Part shown: one piece after another, positions 34,534 through 42,968 of the stretch
Numbering within the stretch: position 1 is the stretch's first letter
Layout: every line of letters begins with the position of its first letter
Source of the DNA: Micromonospora sp. Llam0
GTDB lineage: Bacteria; Actinomycetota; Actinomycetes; Mycobacteriales; Micromonosporaceae
Length of the DNA: 64,000 bases
Assembly: GCF_003751085.1 (NCBI RefSeq)
Contig: NZ_RJJY01000002.1
Coordinates: 1 to 64,000 of the forward strand
Reading direction: 5' to 3'
Notes under the pieces: generated by a model
Seen by the model: only the letters and a program-made list of their open reading frames with translations
Told to the model about the DNA's origin: nothing
Databases searched by the model: none
Program-made: the position numbers and the translations under genes

Positions 34534-36075
34534 ATGGCATCGCTGCAAGCGGGCGAACTGCTCGCCCGCAGATACCGTCTCATCGACCGGATCGGTGCCG
34601 GCGGCATGTCGGTCATCTGGCGCGCCCGCGACGAGGTGCTCGACCGGGTGGTCGCGGTCAAGGTGCTCGCCGCGTCGTTGGCCGCCGACGCGCGGTTCCG
34701 CAGCATGGTGCGGGAGGAGGCGCGGTCCGCCGCCCAGTTGATCCATCCCCACGTGACCGCGGTGCACGACTACGGCGAGGCGGTCGCACCGGACGGCACC
34801 GTCACCGCGTTCGTGGTGATGGAGCTGCTGTCCGGTGAGGAACTGGACGCCCGGCTCACCGCCGGCCCGCTGACCTGGCCGGCGGCGGTGGAGACCTGCG
34901 CCCAGGTCGCCGAGGCGCTGGCCGCCGCGCACCGGTTGGGCATCGTGCACCGCGACGTCACCCCGGCGAACATCATGATGACCCCGATCGGCGCCAAGGT
35001 GCTCGACTTCGGTATCGCCACCCAGATCGGTGCCCCCGACGAGGACGAGGAGGGCGAGACCTTCGGCACCCCGGCGTACGTGGCACCGGAACGCCTCGAC
35101 GGCCGACCGGCGCAGCCCGCCACCGACGTCTACTCGCTCGGCGTCCTGCTCTACGAGACCCTCACCGGCCGGGTACCGTACCCCGCTGACACCTGGGACG
35201 ACCTGCACCGCGCACTCGACCAGGAGATCCCGCCGCTGACCGTGCCCGGACTGCCCACCCCGATCGCCGAGATCTGCCTGCGCTGCCTGTCCCGGGAGCC
35301 GCTGAGCCGCCCCACCGCGCACCAGGTCGGCGCCGCGCTGCGGGACCAGTTGCTACCGGCCGATCCACAGGCGGCGACCATGCTCGCGCCGACGATGACC
35401 CTGCCGACGATGGCCGGGTCCGACGCCCCGCCGGACCCCGACGCCGGGCCACCGGACACCGACGCCGAAACACCGGACCCCGACGCCGGGCCACCGGCTG
35501 TCGAGGGTCGACGGCGGGTCGGCCGGCTCGACTCCAGAGTCGCCACGCTACTGGTGGTCAGCGCCGTCGCGGTCGCCGTGATCCTGCTGCTGCAGCCCGA
35601 GGTGCCGCGGTGGCCGGGCAGCGACCATCCGCCGCCCGCCGGGCAACCACAGTCCACCGGTACGCCCGCCGATCCCGCCCCGCCGACACAGCCGACCCGG
35701 CCGGGACCGTCGGCGGACGCACCGCCCACCGACGCTCCCGCCACCGGTGCCGCACCGACCCCAGCGGCGACCGACACCGCACCGGCGCCCACCGCACCGG
35801 TCGTTCCGACCGTCGACGAGGCGATCACCCTGCTCGGTCAGGTGATCGACGACGGGCTGGCGGACGGCGCGATCCGCCGCGACGCCGGCCTCGACCTGCA
35901 GAACCTGGTCCGCAACCTGCGGACCTCGTTGACCAGTGGCACCGCCGACATCGACCGGGACGTCGACCAGCTGCGCCGCAAGGTGCGGATCCGCGCCGAC
36001 GAAGGCGCGATCACCTACGCGTACGCCGACGAGCTGGACTCGGCACTGGACCAGTTGGCCGGTGCCGCCGTCTGA
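34534..36075 (+). CDS. Receptor-type Ser/Thr protein kinase (PASTA-less)
   Basis: A 513-residue Hanks-type kinase. The Gly loop is GAGGMSVIW (21-29), the ATP lysine K43, HRD 139-141, DFG 158-160 and the activation segment APERLDG. The catalytic loop reads HRDVTPAN, with Thr where Lys is usual, a variant seen in some actinobacterial kinases. A Pro/Asp-rich linker with DPDAGPP repeats precedes one TM helix (about 334-353). The outer part has a Pro/Thr linker and an alpha-helical domain instead of PASTA repeats. It senses an unknown envelope signal. Confidence 0.9.
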   Translation: MASLQAGELLARRYRLIDRIGAGGMSVIWRARDEVLDRVVAVKVLAASLAADARFRSMVREEARSAAQLIHPHVTAVHDYGEAVAPDGTVTAFVVMELLSGEELDARLTAGPLTWPAAVETCAQVAEALAAAHRLGIVHRDVTPANIMMTPIGAKVLDFGIATQIGAPDEDEEGETFGTPAYVAPERLDGRPAQPATDVYSLGVLLYETLTGRVPYPADTWDDLHRALDQEIPPLTVPGLPTPIAEICLRCLSREPLSRPTAHQVGAALRDQLLPADPQAATMLAPTMTLPTMAGSDAPPDPDAGPPDTDAETPDPDAGPPAVEGRRRVGRLDSRVATLLVVSAVAVAVILLLQPEVPRWPGSDHPPPAGQPQSTGTPADPAPPTQPTRPGPSADAPPTDAPATGAAPTPAATDTAPAPTAPVVPTVDEAITLLGQVIDDGLADGAIRRDAGLDLQNLVRNLRTSLTSGTADIDRDVDQLRRKVRIRADEGAITYAYADELDSALDQLAGAAV

Positions 36076-36139
36076 CCACCGGGGCACCCCGAGCGACGAC
36101 CGACCCGGCTCCGGCGTCAGTTCAGGCTGGATGCAGGCG

Positions 36140-37522
36140 TCAGTCCGGATGTGGGTGCAGGCGGATGCGGTGCCCGGACCGGTCGAACAGCAGCAGCCGG
36201 TCCAGATCCAGCGCCATGGTCATCGTCTCGCCGGGCTGCGGTGGTGCCGCCGCCGGCACCCGAACCACGACGTCGCCGTCGCCCTCCGGCGGGTCGGACG
36301 GTGACGGCTCGTACACCGGGTAGAAGCCGTACCGGGTCCGAGCGGTCGCCGGTGGGTCCGGACGGCGCTGCTGCGGGATCATCCGGGCGATGGTCTCCCG
36401 CAACTGGTGCCGGGGCGGCGGATCCTCGGCCAGCAGCTCGGCCAGGTGGGTCTGCGGATCCGGCAGGTCCAGTTGCGACTCGGCCGGGGAAGTGGGCAGG
36501 CCACCGGTGTCCACCCAGACCAGTGCCTCGTGGCCGAGGTTCTCCACCGCCCGGACCGTGCCGCGCAGGGTGACCGACAGCGTCCGGTCGGACCCGGCCG
36601 GGTCCGGGCCGTCGGGCCGCGCCGGGTCAGCGCCGGTCGGCGGTACGGGGTGCAGCGCGTCGGCCCGCAACGCCACGGTGACCCGCTCGGTGTGGTGCTC
36701 GGCCAGCCGGGCCACCCGGGCGTCACCCACCGGCAGTTCCAGCACCTGCGAACCGAGATCGATCACCACCCGGTCCGGCTCGGCGTAGACCGCCCCCTGC
36801 AGCAGGCTGGTCCGTGGGGTACCGAGGAACGCCGCGACGAACAGGTTCGCCGGGTCACCGTACACCTGCGCCGGCGGCCCGGTCTGCTGCAGCCGGCCCT
36901 TGCGGAGCACCGCGAGCTGGTCCGCCATGGTCAACGCCTCGGTCTGGTCGTGGGTCACGTAGACGGTGGTCACCCCGTGCCGGCGGGCCAGCGCCGTCAC
37001 GTCGGCACGCAACTCGGCCCGCAGCCCGGCATCCAGGTTGGACAGCGGTTCGTCCAGCAGGAACGCCTTCGGCTGGCGCACGATGGCCCGGGCCATGGCG
37101 ACCCGCTGACGTTGCCCACCGGACAGCACGGCGGGCTGCCGGTGCAGGTGTTCGGCGATGCCCAGCTCGGCGGCGACCTGCCGGATTCGCTGTTCCACCG
37201 CTGGGCCGTGCCCCACGCGCAGCGGAAAGGCGATGTTCTGGGCGACGGTCAGATGCGGGTACAGCGCGTAGTCCTGGAACACCATGGACACCTGTCGTCG
37301 CTGCGCCGACCAGCCGTCCACCACCCGGTCGTCGATCAGCACGTGCCCGGACGTCGGCGTCTCCAGGCCGGCGACCAGCCGCAGAATCGTCGACTTGCCG
37401 CATCCGGTCGGCCCGAGCAGCACCAGGAACTGGCCGGACGGGACCGCGAGACTCACCCCGTCGACTGCGACGGTGCCGTCGTCGAAGACCTTCGTCAGTC
37501 GGTCGGTGGCGATGGCGACCAC
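36140..37522 (-). CDS. Orphan ABC sugar-transport ATPase (MsiK/UgpC-like)
   Basis: GTG 37522 has AGGAGGTGAT immediately upstream, which decides it over ATG 37543. The 460-residue product has Walker A GPTGCGKST, signature LSGGQRQRVAMARA, Walker B LLDEPLSNLD and H-loop VTHDQTEA, then OB-like MalK-type domains with an insertion. It is longer than typical MsiK (about 380 residues). No permease or binding-protein genes accompany it, so it may energise several sugar importers, as MsiK does in Streptomyces. Confidence 0.88.
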   Translation of the reverse strand: MVAIATDRLTKVFDDGTVAVDGVSLAVPSGQFLVLLGPTGCGKSTILRLVAGLETPTSGHVLIDDRVVDGWSAQRRQVSMVFQDYALYPHLTVAQNIAFPLRVGHGPAVEQRIRQVAAELGIAEHLHRQPAVLSGGQRQRVAMARAIVRQPKAFLLDEPLSNLDAGLRAELRADVTALARRHGVTTVYVTHDQTEALTMADQLAVLRKGRLQQTGPPAQVYGDPANLFVAAFLGTPRTSLLQGAVYAEPDRVVIDLGSQVLELPVGDARVARLAEHHTERVTVALRADALHPVPPTGADPARPDGPDPAGSDRTLSVTLRGTVRAVENLGHEALVWVDTGGLPTSPAESQLDLPDPQTHLAELLAEDPPPRHQLRETIARMIPQQRRPDPPATARTRYGFYPVYEPSPSDPPEGDGDVVVRVPAAAPPQPGETMTMALDLDRLLLFDRSGHRIRLHPHPD

Positions 37523-37646
37523 GCGATCACCTCCTGACCCCATCGTCAGGCCCGGCGGCCGTCGGCGCCAGTCCCTGTCGACGGACGGCCCGCGACCACC
37601 GGTGAGCGGTCGTCGGCACCGCCGCTGGCGGCGACCGCCAGGAAGG

Positions 37647-38459
37647 TCAGCGCAGTTCCTCGGGGAGCCGCAGGTTGTCGCCGATCAGCCCGCCACCGAC
37701 CGGGGGCGGCGACGGAGGCGTGGGCGGGGGTGGTTCGGTGGTCGGCGGCTGGTTGGTGACGCTGCGGTCGAGCCACCCGTCACCGTCGTCGTCGTAGTGG
37801 GTCCGTTCGAAGAACCCGTCACCGTCGGTGTCGTACGCCGCGGAGTCGACCAGACCGTCGGCGTCGTCGTCCCGGCCGACGAAGTCGGCCCGGCCGTCGC
37901 CGTCCTGGTCAACCAGGATGTCCACCCCGCCGTCCGCCCGTCCCCGGACGATGTGCCGGTCCCACTCGCCGTCGCCGTCGACGTCCACCCGGGTCCGGTA
38001 GTCCTCCGGCACCGCCGGCTCGACCGGCTGGGGTGCCGCGCCGAACCCGGCTGCCCGGTCCGGCACCGGCTGGCCGGCAGCCTCCGGCGGTGCCCCGAAG
38101 CCGCTGTCCGCCCCAGCCGACCCGTGCCCGCCGCCGGACCCGGCCGGACCGAAGCCGCTCTGCGCACCGGCAGAACCGAGAGCCTCGTCGACGACGCCGG
38201 CCGCCGCGCCGATGTCGCCGAAGCCGCCCATCATCCCGGTCAACGGGCTCAGCAGCCCGAACGCGCTGGACTGGTTCGCCCGCGTCTCCACCGCCGTTGT
38301 CGAGCCGGTCGCGGCGCCGCCCATCTGGGTCCGCAGCAGTTCCTGTTCCTCTGCGGTGAGCTGATAGCCGGCGAGCGCCGTCGTCGGGTCGGCGGCCAGC
38401 CCGGCGGCGAAGCCGGGGTCGGTCAGCAGGCGTTCGAGCACGGTGTCGAAGTCACTCAT
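37647..38459 (-). CDS. Leader-like N-terminus plus five DxDGDG repeats
   Basis: ATG 38459 starts a 270-residue protein. Residues 1-46 (FDTVLERLLTDPGFAAGLA, then ADPTTALAGYQLTAEEQELL) resemble RiPP-leader families such as Franean1_4349/NHLP-type. A Gly/Ala/Ser-rich middle (about 48-150) follows. Five calcium-loop-like repeats come next (DVDGDGEWD 159, DQDGDGRAD 184, DDDADGLVD 197, DTDGDGFFE 210, DDDGDGWLD 223), then a Pro-rich tail. There is no signal peptide. It lies 104 bp from the zinc-finger gene and close to the M50 protease, all on one strand. Substrate status for the protease is inferred. Confidence 0.75.
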   Translation of the reverse strand: MSDFDTVLERLLTDPGFAAGLAADPTTALAGYQLTAEEQELLRTQMGGAATGSTTAVETRANQSSAFGLLSPLTGMMGGFGDIGAAAGVVDEALGSAGAQSGFGPAGSGGGHGSAGADSGFGAPPEAAGQPVPDRAAGFGAAPQPVEPAVPEDYRTRVDVDGDGEWDRHIVRGRADGGVDILVDQDGDGRADFVGRDDDADGLVDSAAYDTDGDGFFERTHYDDDGDGWLDRSVTNQPPTTEPPPPTPPSPPPVGGGLIGDNLRLPEELR

Positions 38460-38562
38460 CGCCGTTCCCCTCGTCGATGTCGCTCCAGGGTAGTCCGCGA
38501 CGACAATCCGCAACGAGCCTGGCAGCGACCAGTCCGGGCCACCGGTGACCGACGGTCCGCGG

Positions 38563-38778
38563 TCAGTCCAGCTCCGGCATCGGTACGGGCTGCGGCCTGG
38601 GCCGGCAGGTGCCGCACTGCAACGCGTCCTCGACGACCAGACCCTCCGCCCGTCCCCGACGCTCCGACCGGTGCACCTCCAGCAGGTACGGGCCGAAGCG
38701 GGCATGGTCCTCACACACGCCTCGACCGCAGAACCGGCAGCCACCCCGCGCCGCCTTCGGGCAGAACCAACAAAGCAC
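38563..38778 (-). CDS. Small Cys-rich zinc-finger protein
   Basis: A 71-residue protein from GTG 38778 with GGAG upstream. The pattern CWFC...CRFCGRGVCEDHA...CGTC has the layout of a double zinc-binding (B-box/FYVE-like) knuckle. It lies 24 bp after the M50 protein gene and is probably co-transcribed. No family name can be given with confidence; it may be an adaptor for the protease or its substrate. Confidence 0.75.
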   Translation of the reverse strand: MLCWFCPKAARGGCRFCGRGVCEDHARFGPYLLEVHRSERRGRAEGLVVEDALQCGTCRPRPQPVPMPELD

Positions 38779-38802
38779 CTGTATCTCCGCTCGAATCGAT
38801 AT

Positions 38803-41800
38803 CTACGTCACAACACCGGGGGCACAGGTGGCGACTTCCACCTTGCTCTCCACCTGTCGGGTGAGCCCGGCGCTGTCCGTGACGGTCACCGTGATCGTCA
38901 CGATCCCTCCGGCGCCGCCCTGCCGGCTGGCCACCGGGCCGACGGAGCCGCTGTGTGTCCCGGCGCCGCTGAAGGTCTCGGTCTTCTCCACCGGTCCGCT
39001 CTGCCTCGCGACGACGGTCAGCCCGTCGGGTGAGTCGTCGGAGACCACCACCATCCAGCGCACGCTGGTCGGGTGATCGCTGCAGGGCTCGTTGTTGACC
39101 AGCTGAGTGATCCGGCCCTGCGGACGGACCTCCCAGAAGATGGTCGGCGGCTCGTTTGGCGGCGGCTCGGTGGTCGGCGGTGGCTCGCTGGTCGGCGGCG
39201 ATGACGTCGGCGGATCGGAGGACGGCGACGGATCGGTCGTCGGCGCTGCCGTGGTCGGTGACGGCGCGCTGGTCGGCGGCGGACCGGGCGGACTCGGCGG
39301 CGCGGCCGGGGTGGTCGGGTCGGGCACCGGCTGCCGAGTCACGCCGGGGTTCGGCGCCGGGGCCGGCGTCGGCTGGCTGGTCGCGGAGAGATCCGGCGAC
39401 GGGCTCTGCACGGTCGGCGATCCACTGGTGGCACCCGGAGTGGGAGCGCTCGGCGTACCGCCGGGCGGGTCGACCACCCGGCCGTCACCGCAGCCGAGCT
39501 GCTCCCCGGTGGCCCGCAGGGACACCCCGTTGCGCCGCACCTCGCCGAGCGACACCCGGGCCGATCCGGCGTTCACCGCGAACCAGGCCTCGCCCCGGTT
39601 CGCCAGGACGGCATCCTGGCTGATCACGGTCATCGCCAGCGGCCGGAAGGCACCGGAGACGCTGGCGGTGTCGGCCAGGATCCGGCCCCGGTCCAGGGTC
39701 AGCTCCCCGCTGGGCGCGACGGGCCGGGTGCCGTCGCTCCACAGCGCCCCCACCTCGGCTTCGACCTGGGCGCAGAGCACCGTGGCGGCCCCGCCACGGA
39801 AGACGAGTTCACCGGCCGACCGGTCGGCGACCTCGATCCGGTCCCCCTCGGCGACGTACGCCGCCGCACCGTCGCGCAGCGTCAACAGCCGCCCCCCTGC
39901 GGTGCGCACCTCGACGGATCCCCGCTCGGCCCGCAGCAGCGCCCGGTCGGCCGGCATTTCCGCCCAGGCCGGTCCGGGCATCAGGTTGCCGCCGCTGATC
40001 AGCAACGCGAACAGCAGCAGAAGCAGCACCAGCCACCACAGCCGGCGCTCGAACCGCCGGTCCACCCGGTCGTCGGTGTCCCCCGGCGGTGGCGGGCCCG
40101 GCGGGGCGGCCAGCGGCGGATAGTCGGCGGGCGGATGCACGCCGCTGGTCGGCGGACCGCCGCGTACCGTCGCCGCGGCGGCCTCGGCCACCTGCGACGG
40201 TGCCGCGCCGAGCAGCATCGGCAGCCCGGCGACGGCCGGCAACTGCCACAGCCGGGTCTGCGTACGGGTGGTCGCGACCACGTCCGGCGGGTCGGCACCG
40301 ACCGGGCCGATCATCGTGCCCCGGCGCAGTTCGAGGCCGTCCATCAGGGCGATCACACCCGATTCGAGGACCACCGCGTCGTACGGACCGGACAGCCGGA
40401 CCGGCGCGCCGGGCGGCAACGTCACCGGTCGCGCCCGGGACACCAGCCCCAGCCGGTCCTCCGGGGTCAGCCCGGACAGCGCGGGGGTCTCGGCGAACAG
40501 CGACTCGGCGGCGGTCCGGTCGGCCGGCGGCGGACCGGGCAGCGGGCCGACGACCGTGGCGACCGCGGTCGGCGGCAGCGCCAGCAGCGTCGTACCGGCG
40601 GTGCGCCAGGTGAGTGTGGCCGGCGTACCGGTCAGGGCGCTGGCCAGACCGACCAGGCCGCCCGGCCCGAGCCGCTGCCGGACCATACCGGCCGGGTCAC
40701 CGGGCGCCCGGCCCTCCACCGCGCCGTCGACCACGACGTAGACCGCCGGCTGGGCGGCGCCGGCGGCGACGAGCTGATCACCGGTACGCGGGTGCACCCA
40801 GCGCGCCTGGGCGGCGAGCCGGTTCAACGCGCTGGCCGGCAACGTCCGCAGCGCGCTGGCCCGCAGCGCGTCCAGCCGGCGCGGGGTGTCGGAGGCGTGC
40901 CGCCGCTCGGCGAACGCGCCGCGCAACCGCCGCCAGCGCCGGACCAGCCAGCCGGCCGCCAGGTAGACCAGCGGGGCGGCCAGACCGGCGACCACCGCGG
41001 CCAGCAGCAGCCGGGCCGGCCAGCCGGACCGCCACAGGCCGAGGACCAGACCGGCGACCCGGTCGGTCCAGATCCGCCAGAACAGGTTCACCGCGATGAC
41101 CACCCAGAGCACGGCGAGCATCCCGTACAGGGCGACCAGCCGGCCCTCCCGGTCCAACGCCGACCAGCGCGGGCCGCGCCGGCGCAGCCGGCCGACGACG
41201 TAGGCCAGCCCACGGGTACGCAGGTTCGGGATCTCCAGCCAGTCCATCAACAGGTAGTAGCCGTCGAGGGCGAGGAACGGATTGAGGTTGAACAGGGCGT
41301 TCAGATACCAGGCGAAGGCGAGTTTGAACGTCCACGGCGCGGTCGCCGGGAAGATCAGCCCGACGATGCCGGCGACGCCGGCCAGCACCAGCCCGGCGGC
41401 CGGCCCGGCGGCGGTGGTGATCAGCCGTTGCCGGCGGCCGGCCAGCCAGACGTCAGTGGTGTCGACGAAGACCGACGGGATGCCGAAATAGATGAGGAAT
41501 CCGGCGGCCGGCACCCGGCGGCCGGCGTGTTTGGTGGCCAGGGCGTGGCCGAGTTCGTGGCAGGCGAGGGCGACGACGTTCAACCCGAGCAGCACCGCCG
41601 CGCCGGCCGCGTATGACCCGCCGGTGAGGAAGACCGCCTGCTCGCCGCGCCACCAGGTCCAGCAGAACGCGGCGAACCCGACCACCGCGACGACGGCCAG
41701 CAGCACCGCCGCCAGCCGGGTGAACAGGAACCGCCCACCGCCCCGGTAGAGGGCGCCGACCAGCGGGTCGACGTCGGCCAGCACGGTACGCCGGCCCTGC

Positions 41801-42282
41801 GCCACAGCCAGCAGGGTGCGACCGAACCGCAGCGGCCACGGCCGGCGGTGCACCCGGGCCAGTGGGCGGAACGCGTCGACCGGCAGCTCGGCGAGCATCC
41901 GGTTGCCGGCCAGATCGGCGACGACCCGGGTGACCTGGTCGGGGGCGAGCCGGCCGGCGATCCGGGCGAACTCGGCGACCAACCGGGCCACCGTACGGCT
42001 GCCGTCCATCAGCTGGGCGAGCCGCCACTCGTCCGGGGTAAGCCGCAGGTAGCAGGCACCGCCGCGACCGTCCGGCGAGCGGAGCATCACGTACGGCATC
42101 CCGCGTACCGAGGTCAACTCGACGTGCTCGATGCCGGGCCGCAGCACCGGCCGGGCCCGGGCCGGGTTGAGCCGTTCGACGACGGCGTCCCACAGGCCGG
42201 CGTCGGCCGGGGCGACCGGCTGGCCCGGTGCCCGACCGGCCAGGGCCTCCCACACGCTGATCCTGGTCTCGACGACCGTCAC
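38803..42282 (-). CDS. PqqD-like/M50 metalloprotease/cNMP-binding-like membrane protein
   Basis: A 1159-residue multidomain protein from GTG 42282. Residues 40-140 resemble a PqqD/RRE-type peptide-binding fold (LRLTPDEWRLAQLMDG). Residues 185-450 are a polytopic M50 site-2-protease-like core with zinc motif HELGH (242-246) and LNPFLALDG (333-341). Residues 484-700 carry two cyclic-nucleotide-binding-like beta domains. One TM (about 765-785) leads outside to a FecR-like domain (about 790-930), a Pro/Ser/Thr linker and a C-terminal beta domain. The layout resembles 'putative peptide zinc metalloproteases' of peptide-maturation loci. Confidence 0.85.
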   Translation of the reverse strand: MTVVETRISVWEALAGRAPGQPVAPADAGLWDAVVERLNPARARPVLRPGIEHVELTSVRGMPYVMLRSPDGRGGACYLRLTPDEWRLAQLMDGSRTVARLVAEFARIAGRLAPDQVTRVVADLAGNRMLAELPVDAFRPLARVHRRPWPLRFGRTLLAVAQGRRTVLADVDPLVGALYRGGGRFLFTRLAAVLLAVVAVVGFAAFCWTWWRGEQAVFLTGGSYAAGAAVLLGLNVVALACHELGHALATKHAGRRVPAAGFLIYFGIPSVFVDTTDVWLAGRRQRLITTAAGPAAGLVLAGVAGIVGLIFPATAPWTFKLAFAWYLNALFNLNPFLALDGYYLLMDWLEIPNLRTRGLAYVVGRLRRRGPRWSALDREGRLVALYGMLAVLWVVIAVNLFWRIWTDRVAGLVLGLWRSGWPARLLLAAVVAGLAAPLVYLAAGWLVRRWRRLRGAFAERRHASDTPRRLDALRASALRTLPASALNRLAAQARWVHPRTGDQLVAAGAAQPAVYVVVDGAVEGRAPGDPAGMVRQRLGPGGLVGLASALTGTPATLTWRTAGTTLLALPPTAVATVVGPLPGPPPADRTAAESLFAETPALSGLTPEDRLGLVSRARPVTLPPGAPVRLSGPYDAVVLESGVIALMDGLELRRGTMIGPVGADPPDVVATTRTQTRLWQLPAVAGLPMLLGAAPSQVAEAAAATVRGGPPTSGVHPPADYPPLAAPPGPPPPGDTDDRVDRRFERRLWWLVLLLLLFALLISGGNLMPGPAWAEMPADRALLRAERGSVEVRTAGGRLLTLRDGAAAYVAEGDRIEVADRSAGELVFRGGAATVLCAQVEAEVGALWSDGTRPVAPSGELTLDRGRILADTASVSGAFRPLAMTVISQDAVLANRGEAWFAVNAGSARVSLGEVRRNGVSLRATGEQLGCGDGRVVDPPGGTPSAPTPGATSGSPTVQSPSPDLSATSQPTPAPAPNPGVTRQPVPDPTTPAAPPSPPGPPPTSAPSPTTAAPTTDPSPSSDPPTSSPPTSEPPPTTEPPPNEPPTIFWEVRPQGRITQLVNNEPCSDHPTSVRWMVVVSDDSPDGLTVVARQSGPVEKTETFSGAGTHSGSVGPVASRQGGAGGIVTITVTVTDSAGLTRQVESKVEVATCAPGVVT

Positions 42283-42409
42283 TGTGCCTGCTCCTCCGCC
42301 GCTACTCGCGGCTGCAGGTTAGACCGCCTTGTCGACCGCACGCGACTGCTCGACCGCTTTCGGACAGCATGTCGTGCGGAAAATGTCTCGTCGATCGACT
42401 ACGCCGGGG

Positions 42410-42865
42410 TCAGCCGCTCATCCTTTCGGCCAGGGTACGGGCCCGGAACATCTGCACCCGCCTGGCCGTGCGCACCACATAGGAGCGCAGCAGGGTGGGC
42501 ATGGTGAGACTCACAGTGACGGTCACCGCCGACCCGGTGCCGTCCGGCTCGGTGTCCATCACGAACCGCACCGACACCCGCGCCGGGCTGCGCACCTGCA
42601 TCACGAGTCGGCGACCCGGATCGGTCTCGGCCTGCCGGACGTGCAGGATGTTGTCGTACCGCAGCGGCCCGACGATCCGGAACCGCTCCACCGCGACATA
42701 CCTCAGCACGGTGTGGCCGTCGGTGTCGGTGCTCCGCTCGATGTCGCGGACCGCGACGATCAGCGGCGACAGCCCGATGTGGTTGGTCGGGTCGGCCAGG
42801 TGGGCGTGCACCCGGTCCGGTGCCGCCGCGACGGTGAACCGGTCGGTGAAGGTCTCGGTGCGCAC
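42410..42865 (-). CDS. SRPBCC-family protein
   Basis: A 151-residue polyketide-cyclase/START-like protein from GTG 42865. Visible pattern: DRFTVAAAPDRVHAHLADPT, then HVRQAETDPGRRLVMQV, then FVMDTEPDGTGSAVTVTV. The C-terminal basic helix (RTARRVQMFRARTL) may touch membranes. Ligand unknown. It lies between the terminator at 42884 and the M50 gene. Confidence 0.82.
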   Translation of the reverse strand: MRTETFTDRFTVAAAPDRVHAHLADPTNHIGLSPLIVAVRDIERSTDTDGHTVLRYVAVERFRIVGPLRYDNILHVRQAETDPGRRLVMQVRSPARVSVRFVMDTEPDGTGSAVTVTVSLTMPTLLRSYVVRTARRVQMFRARTLAERMSG

Positions 42866-42883
42866 GCCAGGAAAACTAGCGAA

Positions 42884-42926
42884 CGGCGGGTGGTGTGACC
42901 AACCCCCTTGGTCACACCACCCGCCG
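42884..42926. terminator. 19-bp perfect hairpin, terminator of the htrA operon
   Basis: CGGCGGGTGGTGTGACCAA (42884-42902) pairs perfectly with 42908-42926 around CCCCC. It lies downstream of htrA on the minus strand and upstream of the SRPBCC gene. T-rich tracts lie on both sides, so it may work in both directions. Confidence 0.9.
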
Positions 42927-42968
42927 CTCTTTTCTGGGGAGGCAAGTCAATCTGTCGTCAAGTCGTCG

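Noticed and set aside
40135..41616. 493-codon plus-strand frame
   Set aside because: Antisense to the M50 protein; composition (Gln, Arg, Gly) is that of a shadow.
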